From positions 1-32,562 of the forward strand of contig CAISWQ010000039.1 of NCBI GenBank assembly GCA_903889245.1: 32,562 nucleotides of DNA. The letters are read 5' to 3'. The DNA comes from an uncultured Lentisphaerota bacterium (GTDB taxonomy: Bacteria > Verrucomicrobiota > Kiritimatiellia > CAIQIC01). Below are positions 1-6,663 of the stretch, in pieces. Below the pieces are notes generated by a model. That model was not told where the DNA came from, searched no databases, and saw nothing but the letters and a program-made list of their open reading frames with translations. The translations under genes and the position numbers were made by a program. Positions within the stretch are counted from its first letter, which is position 1. Each line of letters starts with the position of its first letter.

Positions 1-83
1 AGTCGGCGTGCCCATGACGCTGCGTGGCGTCAGGCCGTCGAAGCCTGGCTGCTGGAGAACGGCTTCCTAGAAGTCCTCCAGCC
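1..83 (+). repeat. Inverted repeat, left copy
   Basis: Bases 1-83 match the reverse complement of 4593-4675 with no gaps and about 10 mismatches by eye (about 88% identity). A weaker match continues to the stop codons of both copies, through a shared GGTCTCAA. The left copy is cut by the window edge, so its true length is unknown. Confidence 0.85.
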
Positions 84-126
84 GAAAAAGTGTTACCCGA
101 TTTTCGATGCAAACGGTCTCAAATGA
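1..126 (+). pseudogene. 3' end of an unidentified reading frame cut by the window edge
   Basis: The frame starting at base 1 is open to a TGA at 124-126 and encodes a 41-residue tail containing RQAVEAWLLENGF. The first 83 bases have an inverted copy at 4593-4675, whose reading frame gives RQAVEVWLLEPDL before a 2-nt length difference breaks it. I do not recognise the family. The fragment could be the end of a real gene that begins left of the window, or debris from a rearrangement. The toxin-like ORF that follows starts inside this frame in another phase. Confidence 0.3.
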
Positions 127-757
127 CGGTTGGCGCTACACGGGTGAGATTCCGCGAGCCACTGACGATGAAATGGCAAACCGCCGCCGAGGGGCGGAGG
201 CTATACAGTCTGTTGTGGAAATATTTGTACCGCTTGATTCCATCAATGATTTAAAAGAGGGCAAAGTATTTGCTGCTACCGGCAATTTCCTTCTCGGGAA
301 AGTAAGACTGTTAAAGAGAGTTGGTTCTGCGATCAAAAAAGGAACAGACTGCTGCGTTAAGGCGATGGTTGAAATTAAATGGTTTAGAAAGCCCATTCAG
401 TCCGTTGGTAGAACGGAACTTAAATTGTGTGAAGGTACCGCAAAGAGTGAATTCAATTCATTGCAGCATATCCTGGGAGCAAAGTCGCAAACAGGTAACT
501 TCAACATAGGATCGCTCTCTCGTACGCAGATGGACCAAGTTGGACTCGACTGGGTCGGGAAGGGCGCCAGCCCGATGATGAAAGGAAGTGAGCAGATTGG
601 GTGGGTTGCCGAGGGAGGGATGAAAACATACAGATTTCCGGCGCTGAAACAGAGCGGTGTAGCCGCTGGAGAGGTCCAAGGGAATCTGACCGAATATGTC
701 ATGGAAGGCGGCAGGAAAGTGGTTCTCAGGAACGCCCACATCAATCTTGTCAAGTGA
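107..757 (+). CDS. Orphan polymorphic-toxin C-terminal domain (toxin tip)
   Basis: This 216-residue protein has no signal peptide and no carrier repeats. What is seen: a C-terminal block with WVGKG near residue 148, then GWVAEGG, TYRFPALK, VQGNLTEY and NAHINL. From memory this layout resembles toxin tips with a W-V-G-x-G, YR-P and QxN pattern at the end of large secreted polymorphic toxins. The strongest support is the next gene, an Imm8-like immunity protein starting 8 bp downstream. No ribosome-binding site precedes the ATG at 107, so the domain may be a displaced tip whose delivery module lies upstream or was lost. The catalytic activity cannot be read from the sequence. A plain hypothetical protein is the alternative. 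Confidence 0.6.
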   Translation: MQTVSNDGWRYTGEIPRATDDEMANRRRGAEAIQSVVEIFVPLDSINDLKEGKVFAATGNFLLGKVRLLKRVGSAIKKGTDCCVKAMVEIKWFRKPIQSVGRTELKLCEGTAKSEFNSLQHILGAKSQTGNFNIGSLSRTQMDQVGLDWVGKGASPMMKGSEQIGWVAEGGMKTYRFPALKQSGVAAGEVQGNLTEYVMEGGRKVVLRNAHINLVK

Positions 758-765
758 GGTCAACA

Positions 766-1116
766 ATGGCCGCTACCGCGATTCTCAAAGCGATATTCAG
801 TCCGGACCTGCCTGCTGGTGAACCATCGTTGCCGCCAGACCCATCCAATTGCTGGGTGGTTATCCATGCAGATATTGGTCTTCCGGGTTCGGGGGCGGCA
901 GATACGTTCACGTTTTTTGTCACTACGACGTCATTCTTGAAACGCGAACTCGAATGTTCAACGTATCAGATCGGAAGGGGGCTTATTGTTTTGAGAGAGT
1001 TCTCTTGGCCCCATGTGTCTGCTGCCATAGAGGATGTCATAGGCAGATGCGCCGGGAAGACGTGGGTGGAGATCGCTGCCAGGCTTTCGCAATATGGTGA
1101 ATCCGAGTATGCGTAG
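766..1116 (+). CDS. Imm8-family immunity protein
   Basis: This 116-residue cytosolic protein should bind and neutralise the toxin encoded just upstream. It matches the Imm8 pattern I recall: an N-terminal LKAIFSPD segment, a first strand around HADIGLPGSGAADTFTFFV (residues 34-52), a central GRGLIVLREF, then a helix and the closing TWVEIAARLSQYGESEY. The length is usual for Imm8. The ATG at 766 follows GAGGTC, a good ribosome-binding site that overlaps the toxin stop at 755-757, so the two genes are probably translated together. A second ATG overlaps its own stop (ATGCGTAG) and opens a further short frame. Confidence 0.78.
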   Translation: MAATAILKAIFSPDLPAGEPSLPPDPSNCWVVIHADIGLPGSGAADTFTFFVTTTSFLKRELECSTYQIGRGLIVLREFSWPHVSAAIEDVIGRCAGKTWVEIAARLSQYGESEYA

Positions 1117-1381
1117 ATTTCTTGCTGCGACACTGGCGCTGTTTGGCGCTCTTGCCTTGCCGTGGGTACCTGTGCCTACGACTGCTTCCTATGCCTCCGT
1201 ATTCCCGATAACGTACGATTCTTTTCGCACTTTCCAGGTGGCCGTTCTCCCGCGGGGCCTCTTTCGAAGGGCTACACTTCTGGAGCAGGATTTTGAACGT
1301 CGTAAATTCTCGCTTCGACCAAAGATCCCGCATCTTTTTTTACTATTGTCGGCCTTATCCATCGGAGAACCACAAGCGTAA
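1109..1381 (+). CDS. Possible small secreted protein
   Basis: The frame starts inside the end of the immunity gene (ATGCGTAG) and gives 90 residues. The first 28 residues look like a signal peptide: two arginines, a hydrophobic run LAATLALFGALALPW, then a small-residue region. The rest matches nothing I know. Its last 110 bp overlap the 3' end of the convergent gene 1272-2354, whose conserved C-terminus lies there, so both ends are unlikely to be intact genes. It may be a truncated third member of the toxin cassette or a chance ORF. Confidence 0.25.
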   Translation: MRRFLAATLALFGALALPWVPVPTTASYASVFPITYDSFRTFQVAVLPRGLFRRATLLEQDFERRKFSLRPKIPHLFLLLSALSIGEPQA

Positions 1382-2354
1382 GGCCTACCCCGTGGCGCTG
1401 CCTGCGCCAGTGGCCACGCCTCCAATGCGCTCGCGGAGATTTCCCGCGGTCAGTAACACCTGACGGGGCATGATCTTCGAATAGGTCTCTTCCACAGATT
1501 CTGATCCTAGTGAAATCACCGCTCTCAAGTGTTCGTAGGGCTTCTCGTTTTCTGTCGCGATTGCGGCGAGTAGTCTCGGCGTCATTTGCGGCTTCAAGCA
1601 CCGTTATGGGGGGCTCTCCCGCCCACCCCTCAAAGATATCCTCGGGCCGAAAGGCGATAAAACATGCCGCATTAACAATGATGTTGAGACAAGCCCGAAA
1701 GACAGGTTCTTGGGATCGGAAGGTCTCAATCCGTCTTTGCCGGCTCTCGGCCCGTATGTCGACAAGCGTTGAAACGTTGCCTTCGGGAGATTCGACCCGC
1801 GTGCTGAAATTATCTTCTGGTGGAGCATTCTGCGCCAGAAACTCCTTGATTCCGAACTCAATGGCATCGTTGACACACAACCCCGCCTCTTTGGCCGGCA
1901 AATGAAGACTGAACGTCGGATCAAGACAGGTCAGGGAAAGTGAACGAGGATAATCGATGCCATTCAGCCGCGCTGTGAGCATGAAAAGATACTCGTCAGC
2001 TTGCCTTACCACGTAGCATCCATCTACCGGAGCCTCGTCCGCAAGATAAAGCGGCTGTGGTGGCGTAAAACTTAGGAAGATGTTCGGAAAAGGAAGCTGT
2101 ATATCCCCGATTTGCACCTCGGTACAATCTGTCTTATCGAACTCTTCCACCAAGCGGTCAGGAAGAGTGTAGATGGCCCCGCCGTGCTTACAATGGATGA
2201 ATGCGGCCATGCTGGCGTTAGTATCAGCCTGATAGATAGCCAACGCATGTGGCCGAACCCGCCGAGCAAACGCGAGCATATGCCCGTTTGCTTCCCGTTG
2301 CCGCGTTTCTACCACACGCTGGAAGTCTTCCATTTGCAACAGGCCATCTACCAT
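1272..2354 (-). CDS. Hypothetical protein with HWRRGHWRRQRHG C-terminal motif
   Basis: This is a 360-residue protein of unknown function with no signal peptide or membrane segment. The C-terminus carries AHWRRGHWRRQRHG followed by RWIRPTIV. From memory, this histidine/arginine/tryptophan block recurs at the ends of uncharacterised proteins in mobile regions of diverse bacteria; I know no biochemical role. The N-terminal half contains aromatic-rich strands (GAIYTLPDRL, FLSFTPPQPLYLADEAP). The ATG at 2354 overlaps the TAG of another frame (ATGGTAGATGG), as at an operon junction. Only about 110 bp of the original upstream sequence remain before the IS3 element, so the gene has probably lost its own promoter. 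Confidence 0.6.
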   Translation of the reverse strand: MVDGLLQMEDFQRVVETRQREANGHMLAFARRVRPHALAIYQADTNASMAAFIHCKHGGAIYTLPDRLVEEFDKTDCTEVQIGDIQLPFPNIFLSFTPPQPLYLADEAPVDGCYVVRQADEYLFMLTARLNGIDYPRSLSLTCLDPTFSLHLPAKEAGLCVNDAIEFGIKEFLAQNAPPEDNFSTRVESPEGNVSTLVDIRAESRQRRIETFRSQEPVFRACLNIIVNAACFIAFRPEDIFEGWAGEPPITVLEAANDAETTRRNRDRKREALRTLESGDFTRIRICGRDLFEDHAPSGVTDRGKSPRAHWRRGHWRRQRHGVGLTLVVLRWIRPTIVKKDAGSLVEARIYDVQNPAPEV

Positions 2355-2465
2355 CGGTTTTGACGATAGACTTGCCCGTAGGGCGGGGCGAGTTCGTAGC
2401 GTTCGGGATGGATGAAACTGCGCCCACTTCGGATTATTTTGTCCAGCGGAGAGAAGAGTCGGTTT

Positions 2466-2469
2466 GAAG
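2466..2469. repeat. Target-site duplication GAAG, left
   Basis: GAAG directly abuts the left IS end and is repeated as GAAG at 3772-3775 after the right end. A 4-bp duplication is what I expect for IS407-type members of the IS3 family. Confidence 0.8.
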
Positions 2470-2481
2470 TGACCTTCCCCC
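2470..2481 (+). repeat. Left terminal inverted repeat of the IS
   Basis: TGACCTTCCCCC is the exact reverse complement of 3760-3771. The similarity continues imperfectly inward through ACTGGA. Confidence 0.85.
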
Positions 2482-2547
2482 TTAAAACTGGAGCATTTTC
2501 AAAGCGAGTTCTCTGGTCTACAACAGCGACGAGACGGAGGACAAGCG

Positions 2548-2814
2548 ATGAAAGGAAAGCGGTTCAGCGAAGAGCAGATTATTGGGGTATTGAAGGAAGC
2601 CGAAGCGGGTTTGCCATTGCCGGATCTCCTGCGGAAGCACGGGATTGCCCAAGGCACCTTCTACCGCTGGAAGGCCAAGTTTGGCGGGCTGGAGATCAGT
2701 GACGCCAAGCGGCTCAGGGCGTTGGAGGACGAGAACCGGCGCCTCAAGCGGTTGGTCGCCGAGCAGGCGCTGGATATTCAGATTCTCAAGGATGTCACCT
2801 CAAAAAAATGGTAA
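2548..2814 (+). CDS. IS3-family transposase OrfA
   Basis: This 88-residue DNA-binding subunit recognises the element's ends. Residues 1-50 are a helix-turn-helix of the IS911/IS3 OrfA type: [17 protein letters not shown], then [20 protein letters not shown] leucine-zipper-like helix follows ([20 protein letters not shown]), used in this family for multimerisation. The frame ends TCA AAA AAA TGG TAA at the slippery run, so a fraction of ribosomes should slip -1 to make an OrfAB fusion transposase. OrfA alone usually acts as a regulator of transposition. An AGGACAAGCG stretch precedes the ATG. Confidence 0.93.
   Translation: MKGKRFSEEQIIGVLKEAEAGLPLPDLLRKHGIAQGTFYRWKAKFGGLEISDAKRLRALEDENRRLKRLVAEQALDIQILKDVTSKKW
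2802..2808 (+). promoter_or_regulatory. A7 programmed -1 frameshift site
   Basis: In the orfA frame the run reads A-AAA-AAA. A -1 slip here enters the orfB frame at ATG 2808. This is the classic way IS3 elements make the OrfAB transposase. I have not identified a downstream pseudoknot. Confidence 0.7.
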
Positions 2815-3743
2815 TGCCCACAGCACGGCGGGAAGTGGTGACGTATGCGAGCACGACGTATGGGATCAGCGTGCGCCGCGGTTGTGGGCTGATGAATTTC
2901 CGCACCAGCAGTTTCTATTATGCGACCCAGCCCAAGCAGGAGGGGCCTCTGCTGCAAGCGATCCGTCAGTTGGCGCAACGCTACCGGCGGTGGGGCGTGC
3001 CACGGATTGTGGACCGGTTACATCGGGAAGGTTGGCCCGATAATCACAAACGGATCGAACGGCTTTACAGCGCAGCTGGTTTGCAGGTTCGGCAGCGACG
3101 ACGTAAACGCTTGGATCGTGGAGCCCGGGAACCGCTTCTGCAGGCCACTGGCGTGAATCAGATCTGGGCGATGGATTTCATGAGCGATGCGCTGGCTGAT
3201 GGCCGTAAAATCCGGCTATTAAACATCCTCGATGTCTATAACCGTGAATGTCTGCGCATCGAAGTGGACACCTCGTTGTCCGGCGTACGAGTGGCCCGTA
3301 TCTTGGAGGAGTTGTATGCAGCCCGTGGGCTACCGCGGCAGATCATGGTCGATAATGGCCCGGAGTTTACCGGACGTGCTTTGGACGCTTGGGCCTACAC
3401 CCGTGAGGTGAAACTCTGTTTTATCGAACCAGGGAGACCCATGCAGAACGGATACATCGAAAGCTTCAATGGCAAACTGCGGGATGAGTGCTTGAACGAA
3501 CATTGGTTCACGAGCGTGACGGAGGCCCGCTGCGTGACTGCGGGCTATCGGCGACACTACAACACAGAGCGCCCGCACAGTGCGCTGGGCCAGCTGACCC
3601 CGATTGAGTTTGCTCGAGCGGAGTTACCCACAGCCGCACGTTCGGGCTGTGGGACGCCCTCCCGTGCGGCTATGGATAACTCCTTGAACAAAGAAACCAG
3701 TGTGATAACAATGCAGTCAAACACCGACCGGGACTCACTCTGA
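2808..3743 (+). CDS. IS3-family transposase OrfB (DDE integrase core)
   Basis: This is a 311-residue catalytic subunit. Visible blocks: an N-terminal HTH_21-like region ([17 protein letters not shown]), then a retroviral-type rve core with [10 protein letters not shown] (first Asp), IMVDNGPEF (second Asp) and [18 protein letters not shown] (catalytic Glu), closing with [12 protein letters not shown]. All three acidic residues of the DDE triad are present. The frame overlaps orfA by 7 bp in the -1 phase, so the active enzyme is probably the OrfAB fusion. The tail past GQLTPIEFA is about 40 residues longer than the conserved core and ends close to the right inverted repeat. Confidence 0.93.
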   Translation: MVMPTARREVVTYASTTYGISVRRGCGLMNFRTSSFYYATQPKQEGPLLQAIRQLAQRYRRWGVPRIVDRLHREGWPDNHKRIERLYSAAGLQVRQRRRKRLDRGAREPLLQATGVNQIWAMDFMSDALADGRKIRLLNILDVYNRECLRIEVDTSLSGVRVARILEELYAARGLPRQIMVDNGPEFTGRALDAWAYTREVKLCFIEPGRPMQNGYIESFNGKLRDECLNEHWFTSVTEARCVTAGYRRHYNTERPHSALGQLTPIEFARAELPTAARSGCGTPSRAAMDNSLNKETSVITMQSNTDRDSL

Positions 3744-3759
3744 ATCTGTTCCAGTCCGC

Positions 3760-3771
3760 GGGGGAAGGTCA
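3760..3771 (-). repeat. Right terminal inverted repeat of the IS
   Basis: GGGGGAAGGTCA mirrors the left end exactly over 12 bp. Its last three bases read TGA on the minus strand and terminate the interrupted ORF at 3769-4455. Confidence 0.85.
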
Positions 3772-4455
3772 GAAGGCCTGCAATTGTTGCGCCGACAGAA
3801 AGGGCATTCCCTTTAGGCGGGCTTGATTCAGATAAAAGAGTGAATGCAGGGCATAGCGGCAGAGAGGAATATCCACCATTTGAACCGACGCTATGCGGTA
3901 TTTCTGGATGGGGAGCCCTTCACCGTTCAGTAAATCGGTGTAGGTCGCAACGAAACGGGACTCATCGCGGACCTGTTCGTGGAAAATACAGTAGCATTGG
4001 ATGTACCGTGGGGTTGCATTCTCAGGTCCCGGTATGGGATCCGATGACGCAGCTTGTGTTCGTAACATTTCAAGCCGTTTCTGACTCGCGGCATCTCCAC
4101 GTTCTTGGGATAGGATAGATATTAGCGGATTGTTTGTTGCAGACCAACTCAGGGGATCGGCCTCTCTATTAGGAATGTCTTCTCTCAAGACAATAATACC
4201 GCACGCTCCTGACATGGTGTCTTGCGAAAGAGGGAATTCGACCCAAGTTGAACGACACGGCCATCGGGTATCGCCATACAGATGCCAATCGGTTTCCTGC
4301 TTCTCAATGACCATGCGCGCGGCAGAAACGTCTTCGGGTGCCATGAAAACTAATCCGTCGCACGCCATCAGGACGGAGCAGGGAAGTTCAGCGCACGCTG
4401 ATAGAAGAGGGAAACGCGCCTTATCTGTGAGCGGACGAAAGAGATTCTCATTCAT
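3769..4455 (-). CDS. Hypothetical protein, 3' end truncated by the IS3 insertion
   Basis: This is a protein of about 228 residues from the ATG at 4455, which has AAAGAG nine bases upstream; the longer frame to 4488 would need a TTG start. There is no signal peptide and no family I recognise. Features seen: a cysteine-containing early block (LLSACAELPCSVLMACDGL), and a C-terminal RYIQCYCIFHEQVRDESRFVATYTDLL. The stop codon comes from the IS right end. Removing the IS and one GAAG copy lets this frame run without stops straight into the ORF at 1272-2354. In another phase the same stretch reads IHPERYELAPPYGQVYRQNRW and ends at a TAG overlapping that gene's ATG. Either way the original C-terminus has been lost. 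Confidence 0.5.
   Translation of the reverse strand: MNENLFRPLTDKARFPLLSACAELPCSVLMACDGLVFMAPEDVSAARMVIEKQETDWHLYGDTRWPCRSTWVEFPLSQDTMSGACGIIVLREDIPNREADPLSWSATNNPLISILSQERGDAASQKRLEMLRTQAASSDPIPGPENATPRYIQCYCIFHEQVRDESRFVATYTDLLNGEGLPIQKYRIASVQMVDIPLCRYALHSLFYLNQARLKGMPFLSAQQLQAF
3772..3775. repeat. Target-site duplication GAAG, right
   Basis: GAAG abuts the right IS end and matches 2466-2469. Pairing these two copies reconstructs the pre-insertion sequence. Confidence 0.8.
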
Positions 4456-4570
4456 AGCAGCACACTCTTTGGAACTTACCAAGGTCAATTTGGTCGCCGC
4501 CTGAAGATGTTCAAGAATTTGCTACTCGAACAGCCCCTGTGGGACCGCCTTTTACTTGAGACCATTCACT

Positions 4571-4687
4571 TCAAAAGGAGCCCTGTTCCTTTGGCTGGAG
4601 GACTTCATGTAAGTCAGGCTCCAGCAGCCAGACTTCAACGGCCTGACGCCCCGCAGCGTCATGGGCACGCCGACTAACGGCTCGCAT
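4571..4687 (-). pseudogene. Frameshifted second copy of the tail fragment seen at 1-126
   Basis: Read leftward from an ATG at 4687, this 38-codon frame gives SRRAHDAA, RQAVEVWLLEPDLHEVLQP and ends early at a TGA. Shifting phase near the end recovers FEVNGLK, which corresponds to FDANGLK of the first copy. No ribosome-binding site precedes it. It is best seen as the remnant of a duplicated gene end rather than a working gene. Confidence 0.3.
4593..4675 (-). repeat. Inverted repeat, right copy
   Basis: This is the reverse complement of 1-83 at roughly 88% identity without gaps. Weaker similarity continues leftward to about 4552. Together the two copies bracket the toxin/immunity genes and the IS-interrupted genes in opposite orientations. 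Confidence 0.85.
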
Positions 4688-4760
4688 ATTGAGGAGTATA
4701 GCTCGCGGGCAGTTTTCGATCCAGCTTTTTGACCGTATGAGACGAGAGCGAGAGTTTCAC
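4674..4760 (-). CDS. Very short frame after the cysteine-rich gene
   Basis: A GTG overlaps the stop of the upstream gene as GTGA and opens 28 codons containing HTVKKLDRKLPASYTPQYAS, ending exactly where the inverted repeat begins. The 4-bp overlap suggests a genuine last gene of the integrative operon cut short by the rearrangement that brought in the repeat. At this length it could equally be chance. Confidence 0.3.
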   Translation of the reverse strand: MKLSLSSHTVKKLDRKLPASYTPQYASR

Positions 4761-5308
4761 GCCGCAGTTCCTTGGGAAGCCTCTGGCCGTGGTGTGTCAG
4801 CAGTTAAGGCCCCGTTTTGAGGGGTGTGGCTATCCTGATATGGATTTTGCGTGGAGGCCGAAAAAGCGCCCGATTTTCCTAAGGAATTCGGGTCATTATT
4901 TTCAAGGAATGCTGACAGGCCAACGTCTGTTGTGCGTCGCCGACGTTGCGCCTCCCGATTGGAGGCTTTCCGCTGACGTTCGGCACAGGTCGGGCAAAAG
5001 CTTTTCCCTGGTTGGCGTGGCTGCTGGCACAGGCGGCAGGGCTTGGTCTTTTCAACCGTCTGGGTCATGCGCCGGTACTCCAAGACCGCCGCGTGTAATT
5101 CGGCGACGCGTTTGGCGTCGGTCACAATCTCCACCATCGGCATGACGCAATCTTCAAAATAGGGGCAGCGTTTGCCGTCGGCTATCAGACAGTGCGGCTT
5201 GGGCCGGCAACCGGTGGGGCGCAGTTGTTCATCGAACGTTGCACCCAGACACGAGCCGTCGGCCTGATGATTGGCACATTCGATCTTCGCGAATTGTAGC
5301 GGTGTCAT
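4757..5308 (-). CDS. Cysteine-rich, putative zinc-binding protein of the integrative element
   Basis: This is a 183-residue protein. Cysteines cluster in the N-terminal half (residues 11, 20, 34, 40, 48 and 54, the last within RCPYFEDC). A second cluster, CRLC followed by KSFCPTC near residues 92-109, looks like a zinc ribbon or knuckle. A basic segment (ERQRKASNREAQRRRR) follows, then a low-complexity polar tail. The function is unknown; nucleic-acid binding is plausible. Its ATG overlaps the stop of the HTH gene upstream (ATGA), so the two are translationally coupled in one leftward operon. Confidence 0.6.
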   Translation of the reverse strand: MTPLQFAKIECANHQADGSCLGATFDEQLRPTGCRPKPHCLIADGKRCPYFEDCVMPMVEIVTDAKRVAELHAAVLEYRRMTQTVEKTKPCRLCQQPRQPGKSFCPTCAERQRKASNREAQRRRRTTDVGLSAFLENNDPNSLGKSGAFSASTQNPYQDSHTPQNGALTADTPRPEASQGTAA

Positions 5309-5631
5309 TGGACACCGCCGGTGATCTTGTCCAATCCTCGCGTCGCGAATTGCTCAATCTCTTCGCGGCGGTAGCGCGTGCAACCGCCGATGAGCACCGG
5401 CTTGAGGATACCTTGGCGAGTAAGTCGCCAGATGGTCTGGCGGGAGAGCCGCAATTCCCGCGCGGTCTCGGTCGGCGTCAAGAGCAGCGTCGCCGGCCGG
5501 TTGGTACGGGCGTTCTCCAGGGCCGCCAGCATGGTGGCGCGTTTCGCAGGCGATGCGGTCAACAGTTCGCGGATCGCTTGTTCAGGGGTCATTCCCGCCT
5601 TGTCGTTCTTCTGCATGGTTTCCATCTTCAT
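5305..5631 (-). CDS. Excisionase-like helix-turn-helix protein (MerR/Xis type)
   Basis: This is a 108-residue protein. The C-terminal half is a helix-turn-helix_17/excisionase domain: LTPTETARELRLSRQTIWRLTRQG, then the wing VLIGGCTRYRREEIEQF. The N-terminal 50 residues are helical and not part of that family. Next to a tyrosine integrase such a protein typically acts as recombination directionality factor or as transcriptional regulator of the element. It overlaps the downstream cysteine-rich gene by 4 bp. The start could also be the ATG at residue 3 or 6. Confidence 0.72.
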   Translation of the reverse strand: MKMETMQKNDKAGMTPEQAIRELLTASPAKRATMLAALENARTNRPATLLLTPTETARELRLSRQTIWRLTRQGILKPVLIGGCTRYRREEIEQFATRGLDKITGGVQ

Positions 5632-5671
5632 CTCTCACAGTTCCCGGTTCACACAGCGGGCGGCAGGTGGC

Positions 5672-5830
5672 ATGGCCTTTACTCCTTGCGAAGTGCTGGG
5701 CGAAACCGGGCTGGTTGTTCATCGTGGTTACACGATGCCCTTTACCGCCTATACGGTTGGGGAGTTTCAAAACGGGCGGGAAATGAAGCGTCAGAAATTG
5801 CGGCAAGCCCTGCAAATCAAGGCGAAATAG
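5672..5830 (+). CDS. Possible small protein (52 aa) opposing the integrative operon
   Basis: The ATG at 5672 has GCAGGTGG just upstream. The product has an N-terminal beta-like part (GETGLVVHRGYTMPFTAYTV) and a basic C-terminal helix (GREMKRQKLRQALQIKAK). It lies in the gap of about 210 bp between two leftward genes and overlaps neither, which makes it more credible than the antisense shadows elsewhere. I know no family for it. It could be an antirepressor-like or control protein, or chance. Confidence 0.4.
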   Translation: MAFTPCEVLGETGLVVHRGYTMPFTAYTVGEFQNGREMKRQKLRQALQIKAK

Positions 5831-5835
5831 AAATG

Positions 5836-5859
5836 TGAAACTGTTTCAAGAAAGTTTCA
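5836..5859. promoter_or_regulatory. Inverted repeat TGAAACT / AGTTTCA
   Basis: Seven-base perfect arms flank a 10-base centre. The repeat overlaps the end of the leftward gene 5846-6496 and lies just past the end of the small plus-strand ORF. It could be a weak bidirectional terminator or an operator; there is no U-tract on either side. Confidence 0.3.
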
Positions 5860-6496
5860 TGGGGTTACTTACCGTTAGGTTCCGTTGCCGCAGGGGACCG
5901 TTCTTGCCGTGTTTATAGGTGTTGCCGGCGTGTTCGCCTTGTGCCCAGACGCGGCGCATGATGGGGATGTTCTGATCGATCTCGACTTCGTGGAGGAGCT
6001 TGTATGCCTTGCCTACAGAAAACCCAGTACGTTTGGCAGCCTTAGCGATATTGTGGGTATCCAAGTAAGCGGACAGGATGGCTGCTTTCTCGGGATTCTG
6101 GGTTTGTTGGTAAAGTTTGGCGGCGGCATTGAGGAGCGTGGTGGTGTTGGCATTGGCGCGTTCGCGCAGCGGGCCGACACCGGCGTTAATCGCTTGAAGA
6201 GCCTGATGAACCAGCGCCAATAGTTCTTGGGGATCGAGCTGCGGTTCCGCGGGAGGTTTTGTTAAAAGGGCGACAGCATCACGACATTCTTTTACGGCAT
6301 CCTGATAGGAGGGGAGATCGGGATGCAGGTCGCGCATGCCCTCGGACCAAGTCTGAAGTTGCTGAAGACCAGCGAGATCACGCGTGGCACTGAGCGCTAT
6401 AATTTTCTGCCGAGTGTTGGCTAGGTAGCGGGCGGCATTTGAGGCGCGGATGGACTGTTCCATCATCTGCCGACCGCGAGTTTGGTAATCATACAT
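5846..6496 (-). CDS. Helical protein with C-terminal HTH-like segment, integrative element
   Basis: This protein of about 216 residues is predominantly helical and has no signal peptide. Near residues 145-172 it reads AYLDTHNIAKAAKRTGFSVGKAYKLL, which has the spacing of a helix-turn-helix as in terminase small subunits and transposon regulators. The start at 6496 is chosen because GGAGATTTGAGCCC precedes it; an in-frame ATG seven codons earlier lacks such a site. An AT-rich gap (6497-6663) separates it from the integrase upstream and contains TAAAAT (6558-6563, minus), which could be a -10 box without a clear -35. The function is unknown. DNA binding in regulation or replication of the element is an inference. 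Confidence 0.55.
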   Translation of the reverse strand: MYDYQTRGRQMMEQSIRASNAARYLANTRQKIIALSATRDLAGLQQLQTWSEGMRDLHPDLPSYQDAVKECRDAVALLTKPPAEPQLDPQELLALVHQALQAINAGVGPLRERANANTTTLLNAAAKLYQQTQNPEKAAILSAYLDTHNIAKAAKRTGFSVGKAYKLLHEVEIDQNIPIMRRVWAQGEHAGNTYKHGKNGPLRQRNLTVSNPMKLS

Positions 6497-6663
6497 GGGC
6501 TCAAATCTCCATGGCAAATCCGCCAGGCTGACCTGTGGTCTTGATGTGCACGGCCCTATTTTAGCAGACTATTTTTAAACGCAAGCAAGGCCGCGAAACA
6601 GCGGGGAAAAGGCAGGAAATTCCTGGGGAATACCACGTGTTTATGGAAGTCAGCGGCAGAATT

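Larger units (their letters stand above)
2470..3771 (+). mobile_element. Complete IS3-family insertion sequence (IS407-like group)
   Basis: The element is 1302 bp long, with ends TGACCTTCCCCC and GGGGGAAGGTCA (a 12-bp perfect inverted repeat with weaker matching beyond), flanked by GAAG on both sides. It holds orfA and orfB in the usual overlapping arrangement with an A7 slippery site. Intact ends, target duplication and reading frames suggest a recent and possibly still active insertion. It sits inside minus-strand coding sequence: its terminal TGA creates the stop codon of the ORF at 3769. The group assignment rests on the OrfA start and the 4-bp duplication, and is from memory. Confidence 0.9.

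Noticed and set aside
1272-4455. A single confirmed 636-residue gene before IS insertion
   Set aside because: The frame is open across the joint, but 38 codons without a stop is not improbable, and another phase gives a more protein-like ending that overlaps the next start. Kept as a hypothesis only.
4552-4680. Right inverted-repeat copy read as an integron attC site
   Set aside because: The GGCTGGAG and CTCCAGC arms looked suggestive, but no proper GTTRRRY/RYYYAAC ends are present and the left copy keeps a reading frame instead.
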